Assembly: GCA_963848475.1 (NCBI GenBank) | Contig: CAWKDW010000020.1 | Location: 186,001-250,000 of the forward strand | DNA: 64,000 bases | From: Solirubrobacter sp963848475 | GTDB lineage: Bacteria > Actinomycetota > Thermoleophilia > Solirubrobacterales > Solirubrobacteraceae | Direction of reading: 5' to 3' | Part shown: piece after piece, positions 19,361 through 29,057 of the stretch | Numbering within the stretch: position 1 is the stretch's first letter | How the letters are laid out: every line of letters begins with the position of its first letter | The notes under the pieces: model-generated | What the model was told of the DNA's origin: nothing | Database searches by the model: none | What the model saw: only the letters and a program-made list of their open reading frames with translations | Program-made: the position numbers and the translations under genes

Positions 19361-22066
19361 GTGAAGCGCAGTCCTGCCGAAGTGGTCGGGCGTGACTCCG
19401 AACTCGAGCGTCTTGGCGCGTTCGTCGAGGCGGGCTTCTCCCCGCGGGCGCTGACGCTCACCGGCAGTCCCGGCATCGGCAAGACGACGCTGTGGGAGGC
19501 CGGGATCGCGCTCGCGCGGCAGATCCCGGTGCTGACGGCGCGACCGAGCGGCGCCGAGGCGCAACTCTCGTTCGCGGCGCTGATCGATCTCTGTGAGGAC
19601 CTCGAGATCGACGCGCTTCCCGCGCCGCAGCGCAGTGCGCTGGAGGTTGCGCTGCTGCGCCGCGAGCCCGAGAACGGGCCGCCGGAGCCGCACGCGATCG
19701 GCCTCGGCCTGCGCAATGCGCTGGCGGCGCGCGGACCGCTGCTGGTGGCGATCGACGATGTCCAGTGGCTCGACCCGCCGTCGGCCGAGGCACTCGCGTT
19801 CGCTGCCCGGCGGTTGGAGGAGGAACCGGTGGGCTTCCTGCTCGCCCGCCGTCCCGGCGAGCCGTCGGCGCTGGAGGCGGCGCTCGAGCGCCGCGATCTC
19901 GAGCGCGTGGAGGTCGGCCCGCTCGGCGCGGGAGCGATCCGCCGGCTGCTGTCCGAGCGGCTGGGGCTGCGCGTGCCCGCGCCGCTGCTGCGGCAGATCG
20001 TCGAGGCCACGCTGGGCAACCCGCTGTTCGCCATCGAGGTGGGACGGAGGCTGGCAGCGGATGGACTGGCGGCCGCCGCGACGGAGCTGCCGGTCCCCGC
20101 CGCCGTGGAGGATCTGCTCGGGACGCGGGTGGCGCAGCTCCCCGCCGTGACCCGCCGCCTGCTGCTCGCCGTCGCGTTGAGCGCCGCCCTGCAGGTCGCT
20201 GAGCTGGAGACGATCGCAAGCGCCGACGCGGTCGACGCGGCACTCGACTCGGGGGTACTGCTGGTTGACGGCGACCGGGTCCGCGCTGCCCACCCGCTGC
20301 TGGCCGCCGCGGCGCGGGCCCGCGCCCGTCCGCGCGAGCGACGGGCGCTGCACGGGGTCCTGGCGGGCGCGGTTCGCGAGCCCGAGCAACGCGCGCTGCA
20401 CTCGGCGCTGGCCACCGAGGGGCCCGACGAGACGCTGGCCGTCGCGATCTCCGCCGCCGCCGCGACAGCCGCCGCGCGTGGCGCGCGTCCGCAGGCCGCC
20501 GCGCTGGCCGAGCAGGCGCTGCGGCTGACCCCGGCGGATGGCGACGAGCGCGGCGAGCGCCTGCTGACCCTCGCCGCCTACTGGGAGGCCACAGGGGAGC
20601 GGCTGCGCGTCCGGGACCTGCTCGAGCCGGAGCTCGCGTCGCTGCATCCGGGCGGCCCGCGCGTGCGCGCCTGGCTGCTGCTCTCTGAAGCCGGCACGCG
20701 CACTCGCGCGGAGTACGTCGCGTGTGTCGAGCACGCGCTGTCGGAGGCGGGGGAGGACCCCGGCCTGCGCGCCCACGCGCTCGCCCTGATGGCGCTCAAC
20801 ATGGCGGCGGAAGGCGTCGAGCGGATCCCCGAGGCCGACACGTGGGCGCTCGAGGCCCTGCCCGCCGGCGGCGAGGCCGAAGCCACCGCGCTGCGTGCGC
20901 TGGGCTGGACGCGCAGCCTGCGCGGTCACGGGCTCGACGACGTCTGCGAGCGCTTCCGGGCGGCGTCCGGCGGTGCGGCGCAGATCGTCGACTCGCCCGA
21001 TCCCGTGGCGGCGTTGCGGCTTGCGTGGCGCGGCGAGCTGGAGTCGGCGCGCGCGGCGACGACCGGCTTCCTGGCGCTCGCCGCCGAACGCGGGGAGGAG
21101 GTCGCGTACGCCTGGTTGCGGTTGAACCTCTGCGAGCTCGAGTTGCGCGCCGGTGCGTTCGACGCGGCCGAGCGGCTGCTCGACGAGTGGGGGGAGTCCG
21201 ACGACGGGCAGTTCCTGATCACGCCGACGTACCAGCGTTGCCGCGGGCTCGTGGCGGCCGGCCGTGGACTGGCGGACGAGGCCGAGCGCTGGGCGGCGCC
21301 GGCACTCGCGGAGGCGCGGGCGCGCGGGTTCAGCTGGCAGGTGCTCGAAGCGACACGGGCGCTCGGGCTCGCCGCGCTGCTCGCGCACGATCCCGCGCTC
21401 GCCGCCGAGCGGCTGCGCGCGGTCTGGGAGCACACCGTGCGTGAGGGCGTCGACGAGCCGGGAGCGTTCCCGGTGGCTCCCGAGTTGGTCGAGGCACTCA
21501 CGGAGCTCGGCGAGCTCGAGGAGGCGCGCGCCGTGACGGCGCGGCTGCGGACGCTGAGCACGGAGCAGGCGCACCCGTGGGGGATGGTGACCGCGGCGCG
21601 CTGCGACGCGCTGGTGCGGCTGGCGGCGGGCGAGCACGCGGCGGAGCCGACGGCGGCGCTCGCGCGGGTGACCGGCGAGTACGAGCGGCTCGGGCTGCGC
21701 TTCGACGCCGCGCGTTCGCTGCTCTCGCTCGGCCGGGCACAGCGGCGGCTGCGGCAGTGGCGCGCCGCCCGCGAAGCGCTCGAAGCCGCCGCCGAGGCCT
21801 TCGACGTGCTCGGCGCGCCCGGCTGGGCGGACCAGGCCCGCGGCGAGCTCGCGCGCGTCGGCGGTCGCCGGCCGCGGGTCGCCGGGGAGCTCACCGAGGC
21901 CGAGCGGCAGGTCGCCGCCCTGGCCGCGGAAGGGCTGGCCAACAAGGAGATCGCGCAAGCCCTGTTCGTGACCGTGCACACGGTCGAGGCGCACCTCTCC
22001 AACACCTACGCCAAGCTCGGCGTGCGCTCGCGCGCGCAGCTCGCCAGCCGCCTGGACACGTCCTAA
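19361..22066 (+). CDS. LAL-type LuxR-family transcriptional regulator
   Basis: 901 residues from GTG at 19361. The N-terminus (VVGRDSELERL, then the Walker A TGSPGIGKTTLW at about 35-46, and Walker B LLVAIDDVQWLD) is an AAA/STAND ATPase. The middle is a long TPR-like helical region. The C-terminal 60 residues are a LuxR-type HTH (LTEAERQVAALAAEGLANKE). LAL regulators bind ATP and small ligands and activate catabolic or secondary-metabolism genes. Its target is not evident. No frameshift interrupts its 2.7 kb. Confidence 0.92.
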   Translation: MKRSPAEVVGRDSELERLGAFVEAGFSPRALTLTGSPGIGKTTLWEAGIALARQIPVLTARPSGAEAQLSFAALIDLCEDLEIDALPAPQRSALEVALLRREPENGPPEPHAIGLGLRNALAARGPLLVAIDDVQWLDPPSAEALAFAARRLEEEPVGFLLARRPGEPSALEAALERRDLERVEVGPLGAGAIRRLLSERLGLRVPAPLLRQIVEATLGNPLFAIEVGRRLAADGLAAAATELPVPAAVEDLLGTRVAQLPAVTRRLLLAVALSAALQVAELETIASADAVDAALDSGVLLVDGDRVRAAHPLLAAAARARARPRERRALHGVLAGAVREPEQRALHSALATEGPDETLAVAISAAAATAAARGARPQAAALAEQALRLTPADGDERGERLLTLAAYWEATGERLRVRDLLEPELASLHPGGPRVRAWLLLSEAGTRTRAEYVACVEHALSEAGEDPGLRAHALALMALNMAAEGVERIPEADTWALEALPAGGEAEATALRALGWTRSLRGHGLDDVCERFRAASGGAAQIVDSPDPVAALRLAWRGELESARAATTGFLALAAERGEEVAYAWLRLNLCELELRAGAFDAAERLLDEWGESDDGQFLITPTYQRCRGLVAAGRGLADEAERWAAPALAEARARGFSWQVLEATRALGLAALLAHDPALAAERLRAVWEHTVREGVDEPGAFPVAPELVEALTELGELEEARAVTARLRTLSTEQAHPWGMVTAARCDALVRLAAGEHAAEPTAALARVTGEYERLGLRFDAARSLLSLGRAQRRLRQWRAAREALEAAAEAFDVLGAPGWADQARGELARVGGRRPRVAGELTEAERQVAALAAEGLANKEIAQALFVTVHTVEAHLSNTYAKLGVRSRAQLASRLDTS

Positions 22067-22090
22067 AGATCCCGGATCTGGGGAATATCG

Positions 22091-22108
22091 CGGGCGTTCG
22101 GACGCCCG
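22091..22108 (+). terminator. Hairpin after the LAL regulator
   Basis: A 7-bp perfect stem (CGGGCGT/ACGCCCG) with a stable TCGG loop lies 24 bases after the LAL stop and 13 bases before the next start. Confidence 0.5.
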
Positions 22109-22121
22109 TACGGTCGGCGCC

Positions 22122-22295
22122 GTGACCTACCTCATCGTCGGACTCGACTCCACCACGCACGCCCCCTGGCACGCCAACGTGCGAGCCCCTGACACGGCCG
22201 CCGCCGCCGGAATCGCGCGCTCGCGTGCCGCCGCGCAGGGCATCGACCTCGTCATCGCCGCCGTCATCGGCCCCAACTCCAGCCTCGCGACCTGA
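22122..22295 (+). CDS. Small protein of unknown function, 57 residues
   Basis: GTG at 22122 to TGA at 22293. It reads VTYLIVGLDSTTHAPWHANV, then an Ala-rich helix, and ends AAVIGPNSSLAT. The beta-helix-beta pattern and the clean placement between the hairpin and the next gene (3 bases upstream of the ATG at 22299) suggest a real gene. No family is recognised. It may be co-transcribed with the secreted protein that follows. Confidence 0.5.
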   Translation: MTYLIVGLDSTTHAPWHANVRAPDTAAAAGIARSRAAAQGIDLVIAAVIGPNSSLAT

Positions 22296-22298
22296 CCG

Positions 22299-25197
22299 AT
22301 GCTGCGCTCTCTCACCCTCGCCGCGCTGCTCGCGGTGCTGATTCTCGCTTCCCCGCCCGCGCCGACATCTCCGTCACCATGGGCTTCGAGAACGGCCCGG
22401 CGCTCGACACGCCGATCACGACCGAGTACCTGCAGTCCTCGTTCGTCTCCTTCCAGAATTCCGATGCGCCCCGCCCCTACCGCAAGGCGGCACCCGGCAA
22501 GCACGCTCGGGCACGGTGGCGGCGAACATCGGCGCCGACCTCTGCCAGTTCGAGGTCGATGACGCGATCGAGTGCGAGTTCCCCGTCGGCGGCACCGCCG
22601 GGCGCTTGACGCGTACCGCGCGCTCGATCACGCTCTACGCGGGTCTCTTCGAAACCTCCCAGCGGCCGGTCACCGTCCAGCTGATCGCCTACCGCGCCGA
22701 TGGGTCGGTCGCGGCGACCGGAACCGCCGAGCCGGTGACGACCGCCGGCTTCACCAAGGCGGTGAGCGTCACCAGCGCAGCCGCCGACATCGCGCGCTTC
22801 ATCGTCAGGATCGGCGGCGATGGTGCGATCGGCCCGGGTCGGCTTCGACGACCTCACGCTAGACAACGCCTGCGGACGTCGCGCTCAGCGTGCGCCGGCG
22901 AGGTCGCGTCCAGGGCGGGTCCGTCGACGTGCCGTCACGGTGACCGGCTCAACGGCTCGGCCGGCCGCTTAGTCAGCACCACCGCCTGCGCAGGGCGTCA
23001 CGGCACGTTCGCCGGCACGACGCTGCGCCTGCGCGCGGCCGCGGCGCCCAAGGACGCCACTCGACGTCGCACGTGACATCACGATCACGGCGACGCCGCG
23101 GCGACGGCGACGTTGCTCCGGCGGCGCGCAGCGCAAGCTCCTGTGCGTGTATCGGCGCGTTCACGCTCATAGGTCCTACGACCGGGGTGTCGGTTGCGGG
23201 AGCATGAGCTCGCGCTGCGGCTGGAGCGCGACTGCGCGTTCGAGCCGGTGCGCTTCGAGGCAAGAACTGCCGCGGGCGTGACGGCGACGTTGAGATGGCT
23301 CGGAGAGCTGGGCGGCGGCTTCTACGTTGACATCAAGCTGCGCTTGAGCTCCGCGGCGCTGTTCGTGGCTGCGCTGGTGACGGTGAGGCGACGTCGCTGC
23401 TGAAGACTAGCAGCTGACGCTTGCGTGGAGCTGGCGGCGAGCACTGCGATGGTGCTACCTCGTAAGCTGATCGCGCTGCGGCAGCTGCACCGGCAACGCG
23501 GTGCAGCTCGACGGCACGGCTTCTGCGCGGGCCCACTGTCGCGTCGGCAACGACGCCGCGACGGCGGACGCCGTCGTCGAGGACGGCGGCCGCTCGCTGC
23601 GCTTCATCACGCCGCGTCTGGCGACCTCCGGGTGGCTGACGATCGTCCGCCGGTCGGCGCCGCTTACGACGCCGCGACGCCGGTCGACGTCGACACCTTC
23701 CGCTCGACTAAGGCGCTGCCGTTCGAGAACTACGACTACGGCGGGCTGTCCTTCGAGGAGGCCGAGGAGGTCTTCGGCGCTGACGATCTGCTGACGCGGG
23801 TGAACCCGTGCTTCCCGTTCGGGAGCTGCCCGGTGACGCTGCTCGTCCCCGACCCGACGGCGCTGCTAGTTGTCTCGGTGATCGACTGGATCATGCAGTC
23901 GACCCATGGACACTGCTTCGGCATCGCGCGCGCCGAGCAGGGCTGGGTGCAGGTGCCTGCGTCGCTCAAGCGCTGGACCTCCGCCGGCCGCGCATTCTCG
24001 ATCACCAAGACCCGCGGCGTGAGCAGCTACCTCGACGGCCAGCACGCGACGCAGGCCTCGGCCGAGTTCATCGCGGCGTGGTTCGAGCGCAGGCGAAGCG
24101 TCGCGCATCAGCTCGCGACCGTCCGTGACCAACTCGCCAAGGGCGGCCTCCCGATGGTCAGCCTGCGGGAGGGTTCGAGCGGGCACGCGGTGCTCGCCTA
24201 CGACATCGTCGACCATCCCGACGGGCGTGCCGACATCCTCGTCGCCGACAGCAACCTGCCGTTCCTGGACGGCGAGCTGACCAGTGGCCTGCTGCATGCG
24301 GACCGCGAGACGCGCGCGAGCGTGATCCGGATCGCGGCCGATCGCCGCAGCTGGGAGCTCGACACGAACTCGAAGACCTGGCGCGGGGCGACAACACGAT
24401 CTACGCGTTCGCTCGCGGTGTCATCCCCTCCAACCCGACGCTTCCCGGGCTGACATCGGCAAGAACCTCGCGGTGTTCATCGCCTTCGGCTCGCCCGACG
24501 GCGCGGTGCGCGGCGTGTTCGCCGCCGATGACGACTACCTCCCGCTGCAGGACGCTGCGGCCACGCCGGGTGCCGGCGGCGCGGTGCGAGGCTCGAGCCT
24601 CACGCTGCGCGGCGTCAAGGCGGGCCGCTACTGGCAGGCCGTGGTCGGTGGCGACACTGTGGCGGCGGTCGAGGCGACGACCGCGGCGGATGCGAAGGAC
24701 ACGCTGCGCCTCGACGGGCGCAAGCTCGTCTACGCCCACGACGGTGCGGCGGCAACCGTCTCATTGTCCCTGAAGACGCGATCCGGGCTCTTCGCGTCGG
24801 AGCTGGTGCGCGTCGCCGCGGGCGCTACCGTCACGGCCCAGCCGCGAGGCGACGGCGTCCGGTTGTCGGTGCGCGACAAGGCCGGCAAGGTCCACACGCG
24901 CGAGCTGCGCAGAGCCGCGGCGGAGCTCGCCGTCACGGGCCTCTCGGTCCGCGGCGGCAAGGCACGGGCGACCGTGCGCGTGCGCGGGCTCAAGGGTTCG
25001 GCCGGCGGCGCCGTCGTCCTGCGCGCGACCCGCGGCGGCAAGACCATCGCCCGCAAGCTCTTCACGATCGCGAAGCTCGCCAACGGCTCTCGCACTACAC
25101 CTGGCGGCTCCCCGCGCGTGACGTGCGCCTCTCGGCCCACGCCACGCTCGCCGCCGGCGGCATCACCTTGCGTCGCACCCGCGCCGTCAAGCCCTGA
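22299..25197 (+). CDS. Large secreted protein with papain-like peptidase region, many frameshifts
   Basis: It begins MLRSLTLAALLAVLILA, a signal peptide, and stops at 25195-25197. The coherent protein jumps frames repeatedly (near 22350, 22505, 22835, 22900-23500, 23640, 24395, 24450 and 25085). Beta-rich segments precede a central block of about 250 residues with HGHCFGIARAEQGW and, 110 residues on, SSGHAVLAYDIVDHPDG followed by VADSNLPF. This spaced Cys, His and Asp/Asn pattern is that of papain-fold cysteine peptidases, so an extracellular peptidase or peptidase-like domain is proposed. The C-terminus is Lys/Arg-rich beta structure. The reading between 22900 and 23600 is poor. It may be a heavily mis-sequenced gene or one that has decayed. 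Confidence 0.55.
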
Positions 25198-25219
25198 ACC
25201 CATCAGGAGGACTCCCCCG

Positions 25220-26953
25220 ATGTCTCTCTCCATGAGGCGAGCGCTCCCGCTCGCTCTCCTCGCCGTCGCCTTCGCACCCGCGGGTGCCCAAGCGGCGATC
25301 ACCAAGTCCAGCGTCACCACGCCCGCCGACCCCGCGTTCCGGCTCTACGAACCGGAGATCGAGAAGGCGGCGGAGATATCGCTGCGGGTCGCCGGAACGA
25401 CCGACGGCCGGGCCGGCGAGCTGATCGACCTGCTCTGCACCCGCGGGTCGAGCACCGACGTTGTGCGCGAGAACGTGCCGCTCGGCAAGGACGGGGCGTT
25501 CGACGTCCTGGTCCGGCTCGACTCCTTCAGTCCCGCAGCCTGTGTCCTGCGCGCCGTGCCGAACAAGGAGCGTCCGAAGGACCCTGGGACGTTCGCCGGC
25601 CCGACGGTGTCGGTGGCCGCGTTCGACCCGCGGGCGGAGACGGTCGCGGTGCTCGAGTCAGAAGGCGTCGTCGTCAGTGACTACGTGCTCCAGAGTGGGC
25701 AGCGGCTCGGGGCCGTCGCAATGGGCTCCGCCGCGAGCGGGGTCTCGCTCGCCGGCGTCCGCCCGGACACGCTCGACCGCTACGCGAGCACGACGTGGAG
25801 TGCGGGCGCGGCGCTGGTCGGCAAGGTGTTCGAAGGTGGCCGGCCCTCGGTCATCGTCGACGGGCAGCCGGCGTATGTCGCCAAGAACGTGCCGCTGATC
25901 ACCGAGGACGGGCGCTCGACTGCGCCGAAGGGCTTCGACGGCCTGCGCGTCGCGGCGACGATCGACGAGCGCACCGGTGTCATCGTCGTACGCGAGAACG
26001 AGCGCGTGCTGCGCTGCGACCGGCTCGCGTGCGTCAGCACCGGCGTCGCGCTCGAGCGCACGGTGACGCTGCGCGACGCGCACGCGCGCGCCGACGTCGA
26101 AGACCGCTGGGTCAGCATCGATGGGGCCGCGCATCAGGTGCAGCTCGGCTACCTCGAATACACCGGCGCCGGCGAGGCAAGCTGCTGGCGCTTCAAGGGC
26201 GAGCCGAGCCTGCGGGCCTACGAGGCGGGCGCACGCGTCCTGCCGAACGGCCCGGGCAACGTCATCACCCACGACGGCACACCGAAACAGCAGCCGGGCA
26301 CGTTGAGCTACGACCCGGCGCCGCGAGAGTTCGCCTTCGTCGGTCGCAACGCGGCGATCGACGCCGTCGAGCTCGCGGTGCCGGCTGGCGGCGCCGCGCC
26401 GGTGCGGCGGTCCTTCGCGCTCGGCGAGGTGACGGTCCAGGCCGATCCGGATATCGAACCGCCGGTGGTCACCATCGAAGGCTCTAAGCGCACCGAGGCC
26501 GCGTCGGTCGAGGTCTACGGCCGCGCGCTGGATAACGTCGGCGTCGTCCGCCTGACGGTCAACGGCCAGGACATCGCGATCGGTGCGGACGGCACCTACA
26601 GCACCCAGATCGCGCTCGCCCCGGGCGACAACCGCATCACCGCGACCGCGACGGACGCCGCCGGCAACGTCAACACCGTGGCGATGGTGACCAAGCGCGA
26701 GGTCCCGCAGGATGACCCCGAGAGCGCCGAGACGTGCACCGTGCCGACGGTGAAGGCGGGCTCAACGGTCAAGGCCGCGCGCGCGAAGCTCAAGAAGGCC
26801 GGCTGCCGCGTGAGCAAGACGACGAAGGCGGTCACCTCCAAGAAGGTCCGCAAGGGCCGCGTGGTTGGCCTCTCCGAGAAGCGGGGCGCCCGGATCGACA
26901 AGCGCACGGTGGTCGTCCGCATCAAGGTCAGCCGAGGTGCAAGGCGGCACTGA
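25220..26953 (+). CDS. Secreted protein with Ig-like and PASTA-like C-terminal domains
   Basis: 577 residues, ATG at 25220 with AGGAGG nine bases upstream. A signal peptide (MRRALPLALLAVAFAPAGAQA) is followed by about 380 residues of unrecognised beta-rich sequence. Then comes an Ig-like domain of the 'glucodextranase B' style (VEVYGRALDNVGVVRLTVNG to TATDAAGNV). The last 75 residues start CTVPTVKAGSTVKAARAKL and resemble a PASTA domain, a beta-lactam or muropeptide-sensing fold usually attached to Ser/Thr kinases or PBPs. Here it ends a secreted protein with no kinase. A surface or wall-binding role is inferred. Confidence 0.7.
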   Translation: MSLSMRRALPLALLAVAFAPAGAQAAITKSSVTTPADPAFRLYEPEIEKAAEISLRVAGTTDGRAGELIDLLCTRGSSTDVVRENVPLGKDGAFDVLVRLDSFSPAACVLRAVPNKERPKDPGTFAGPTVSVAAFDPRAETVAVLESEGVVVSDYVLQSGQRLGAVAMGSAASGVSLAGVRPDTLDRYASTTWSAGAALVGKVFEGGRPSVIVDGQPAYVAKNVPLITEDGRSTAPKGFDGLRVAATIDERTGVIVVRENERVLRCDRLACVSTGVALERTVTLRDAHARADVEDRWVSIDGAAHQVQLGYLEYTGAGEASCWRFKGEPSLRAYEAGARVLPNGPGNVITHDGTPKQQPGTLSYDPAPREFAFVGRNAAIDAVELAVPAGGAAPVRRSFALGEVTVQADPDIEPPVVTIEGSKRTEAASVEVYGRALDNVGVVRLTVNGQDIAIGADGTYSTQIALAPGDNRITATATDAAGNVNTVAMVTKREVPQDDPESAETCTVPTVKAGSTVKAARAKLKKAGCRVSKTTKAVTSKKVRKGRVVGLSEKRGARIDKRTVVVRIKVSRGARRH

Positions 26954-27020
26954 ACCGCTCAAGTTCCGCTCATCGGGTCCGACGAGTCGGGGGCAACCCC
27001 GACTTGGAGGAGCAGATCTG

Positions 27021-28937
27021 ATGAGGAAGTTCGGCGCCATGCTGGCGGCCACGATGGCAATGCTGGGCATGGCGACGTCGACGGCGTCGGCGGGTGTACC
27101 GCCGACGACCGTCGGGCCTCCGGATCTGACGATCACCGCCAACTCGGAGATCGTTGTCCCCGCGACCTGGTTGAACCTGACCTCCAACGGCACCACGAGC
27201 TACGCCGTGCCGTTCGACGGCAAGCTCACCTCGTTCTCCGCGCGCATGGCTTCGTGCTCCGGCACCTGCCACCTCCGGTTGCTCGTGCTGCGCGAGTCCG
27301 TCGCGCCGTCGTATCAGGTGATCGCCGCGTCGCAGTCGCAGGTCGGCGTCACCGGGGTCAACAGCTTCACCACCAGCCTCGACGTCCTCCAGGGCGACCA
27401 GCTCGCACTCGAGTGGGACAACGGTTCGATCAAGCTCGCCTCGATCGCGGGAGCGACCAACAACTATTGGGAGGGCGCGGTCGGCGGCGCCTCGACCGTG
27501 ACGTTCACCGACGATGCCGGCGGGCTCGTGGCGCTGTTTAGCGCCCAGCTCGAGGCGCCGGTGGCGACGACGGTCGACGTCGACGCGCCGGCCAGCACGA
27601 CCATCGGCGGCCAGACCACCTACACGACGCACGTCAATCGCGTGAGCGGGAGCGACCGGTCCGTGATCGCGGGCACGGTCTCGCTCACCGACGACGGCAC
27701 GCCGATCACCGGGTGCCAGGCAGTACCCGTCACCGCCGGCGATGCGTCGTGCACGACGACGCTCACCGGCGATCCCGGCAACCACTACGTCACGGCGACC
27801 TACTCGGGCGACTCGCCGTTTGAGGCGAGCACCGGATCGGTGCACTTCAGCGCCAAGGCCGTGACGGCGACGACGGCCGGGACGTCGGTCGCCGGCCCGT
27901 TCGACCCGAGCGGCGCGATCACCTACACCGCGAACGTCTCACCGGCGCCCGGCGCGGGCTTCGTCACCGCGCTCGCGATGGCCAACAAGGGCACGGTCGC
28001 CTTCAGCGTCGACGGTGTGGCCGTGAGCGACTGCGCCACGCGCACGGTCGATTCCGTCACCGGCGTCGCGACCTGCACGACGACCGCGCCGGCCACCGGC
28101 GTCGACCACGTCGTCAAGGCCGACTACAGCGGCGGCACGTTCTACCTCACCTCGGCGGGTCAGGCTCCGTTCAAGCTCAAGGCGCCGGCCGTCTCGCTGC
28201 CGGCGTCGGCCGATGCCGGCACGGTGCAGGTCGGCAAGAACTCCAGCGCCTCGGTCACCCTGACCAACAGCGGCACGCTCGCCCTGCACGTGCAGTCAGC
28301 CGCCGTGAGCGGGGCGAGCGAGTTCGCCATCGCCACGGACACCTGCTCCGGCGTGGTCGTCGAGCCGGGCGCGACGTGCGTCGTCACGGTCGCCTTCACG
28401 CCGACCGCGAGTGGCGCACGGACCGCGACGCTGACCTTCGCTGACGACGCGGCCGGCGCGCCGCACAGCGTCGGGCTCACCGGCACGGCGGTGTTGGACA
28501 CGCCCCCGACCGGCGCGACGTTCGCGCCGGGCCGGGCGACGACGCTTCGCACGTTCGGCGGCTCGGCCACCCCGTCGTTGACCGTGCCGCTGCGCTGCCC
28601 CGCCGAGCAGGAATGCGACGTGGATGGCACCCTGACGACGTCGCTCTCGACCTCGGTGGGTACGGCGCGTGCCGCGAAGACCGCCACCGCCACGGTCGCC
28701 CGCTTCTCGCGCGTCCACATCGCCGGCGGCAAGGTCAAGAAGCTCAAGCTGCGGCTCGACCCGAAGTTTGTCCGCAAGGCGCAGAAAGCCGGCGCGCGTC
28801 GCATCAAGGCGACCCTGACCATCAACACGACGCTGGGCAGCGGCCAGAAGGTGACGACGCAGCAGAAGCTCACGCTGCTGCTGCCGAAGGCGCCGAAGAA
28901 GGCAAAGGCGGCTCCGGCGCCGCATTTCACTGGCTAA
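27021..28937 (+). CDS. Secreted protein with Ig-like repeats and a choice-of-anchor-type domain
   Basis: 638 residues, ATG at 27021 with GGAGG about ten bases upstream. The signal peptide MRKFGAMLAATMAMLGMATSTASA is followed by a sensor-like beta domain (residues 30-190). Two Ig-like repeats follow, each ending in a Cys-containing strand (GTVSLTDDGTPITGC and GTVAFSVDGVAVSDC). Next is an ASPM/Hydin-like 'choice-of-anchor D' domain (VQVGKNSSASVTLTNSGTL to VTVAFTPTASGARTATL). The C-terminus is Lys-rich. Such proteins are surface adhesins or structural layers. No enzyme motif is seen. Confidence 0.75.
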   Translation: MRKFGAMLAATMAMLGMATSTASAGVPPTTVGPPDLTITANSEIVVPATWLNLTSNGTTSYAVPFDGKLTSFSARMASCSGTCHLRLLVLRESVAPSYQVIAASQSQVGVTGVNSFTTSLDVLQGDQLALEWDNGSIKLASIAGATNNYWEGAVGGASTVTFTDDAGGLVALFSAQLEAPVATTVDVDAPASTTIGGQTTYTTHVNRVSGSDRSVIAGTVSLTDDGTPITGCQAVPVTAGDASCTTTLTGDPGNHYVTATYSGDSPFEASTGSVHFSAKAVTATTAGTSVAGPFDPSGAITYTANVSPAPGAGFVTALAMANKGTVAFSVDGVAVSDCATRTVDSVTGVATCTTTAPATGVDHVVKADYSGGTFYLTSAGQAPFKLKAPAVSLPASADAGTVQVGKNSSASVTLTNSGTLALHVQSAAVSGASEFAIATDTCSGVVVEPGATCVVTVAFTPTASGARTATLTFADDAAGAPHSVGLTGTAVLDTPPTGATFAPGRATTLRTFGGSATPSLTVPLRCPAEQECDVDGTLTTSLSTSVGTARAAKTATATVARFSRVHIAGGKVKKLKLRLDPKFVRKAQKAGARRIKATLTINTTLGSGQKVTTQQKLTLLLPKAPKKAKAAPAPHFTG

Positions 28938-28959
28938 TGGACTGACCACTCACGCGCTT

Positions 28960-28985
28960 GGAAGGCCGCCCTCGGGCGGTCTTCC
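28960..28985 (+). terminator. Hairpin terminator after the Ig-repeat protein
   Basis: Arms 28960-28971 and 28974-28985 form a 12-bp stem with one wobble and a 2-base loop. It lies 23 bases after the stop and just before the LacI-family promoter. Confidence 0.75.
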
Positions 28986-28995
28986 GCGTTAAGGC

Positions 28996-29024
28996 TTGAC
29001 GTTCTGCCACACTCCGTGCATACT
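28996..29024 (+). promoter_or_regulatory. Sigma-70-type promoter of the LacI-family gene
   Basis: TTGACG at 28996-29001 and CATACT at 29019-29024 are separated by 17 bases. The expected transcription start near 29031 lies a few bases before the palindromic operator at 29037. Confidence 0.6.
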
Positions 29025-29036
29025 CCCGCCCACGGT

Positions 29037-29056
29037 TTCCAAAACCGTTTTTGGAA
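29037..29056. promoter_or_regulatory. LacI-family operator 1
   Basis: Perfect 8-bp arms TTCCAAAA and TTTTGGAA flank a 4-base centre CCGT. The site ends one base before the ATG of the LacI-family gene, so bound protein would block its own transcription or translation. The AT-rich palindrome is conspicuous in this GC-rich DNA and resembles the site at 30143. Confidence 0.8.
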
Positions 29057-29057
29057 C

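Noticed and set aside
18635..21994. 1119-residue minus-strand frame across the LAL regulator
   Set aside because: Only its last 228 residues (from GTG 19321) read like a protein; the rest is antisense to an intact LAL gene.
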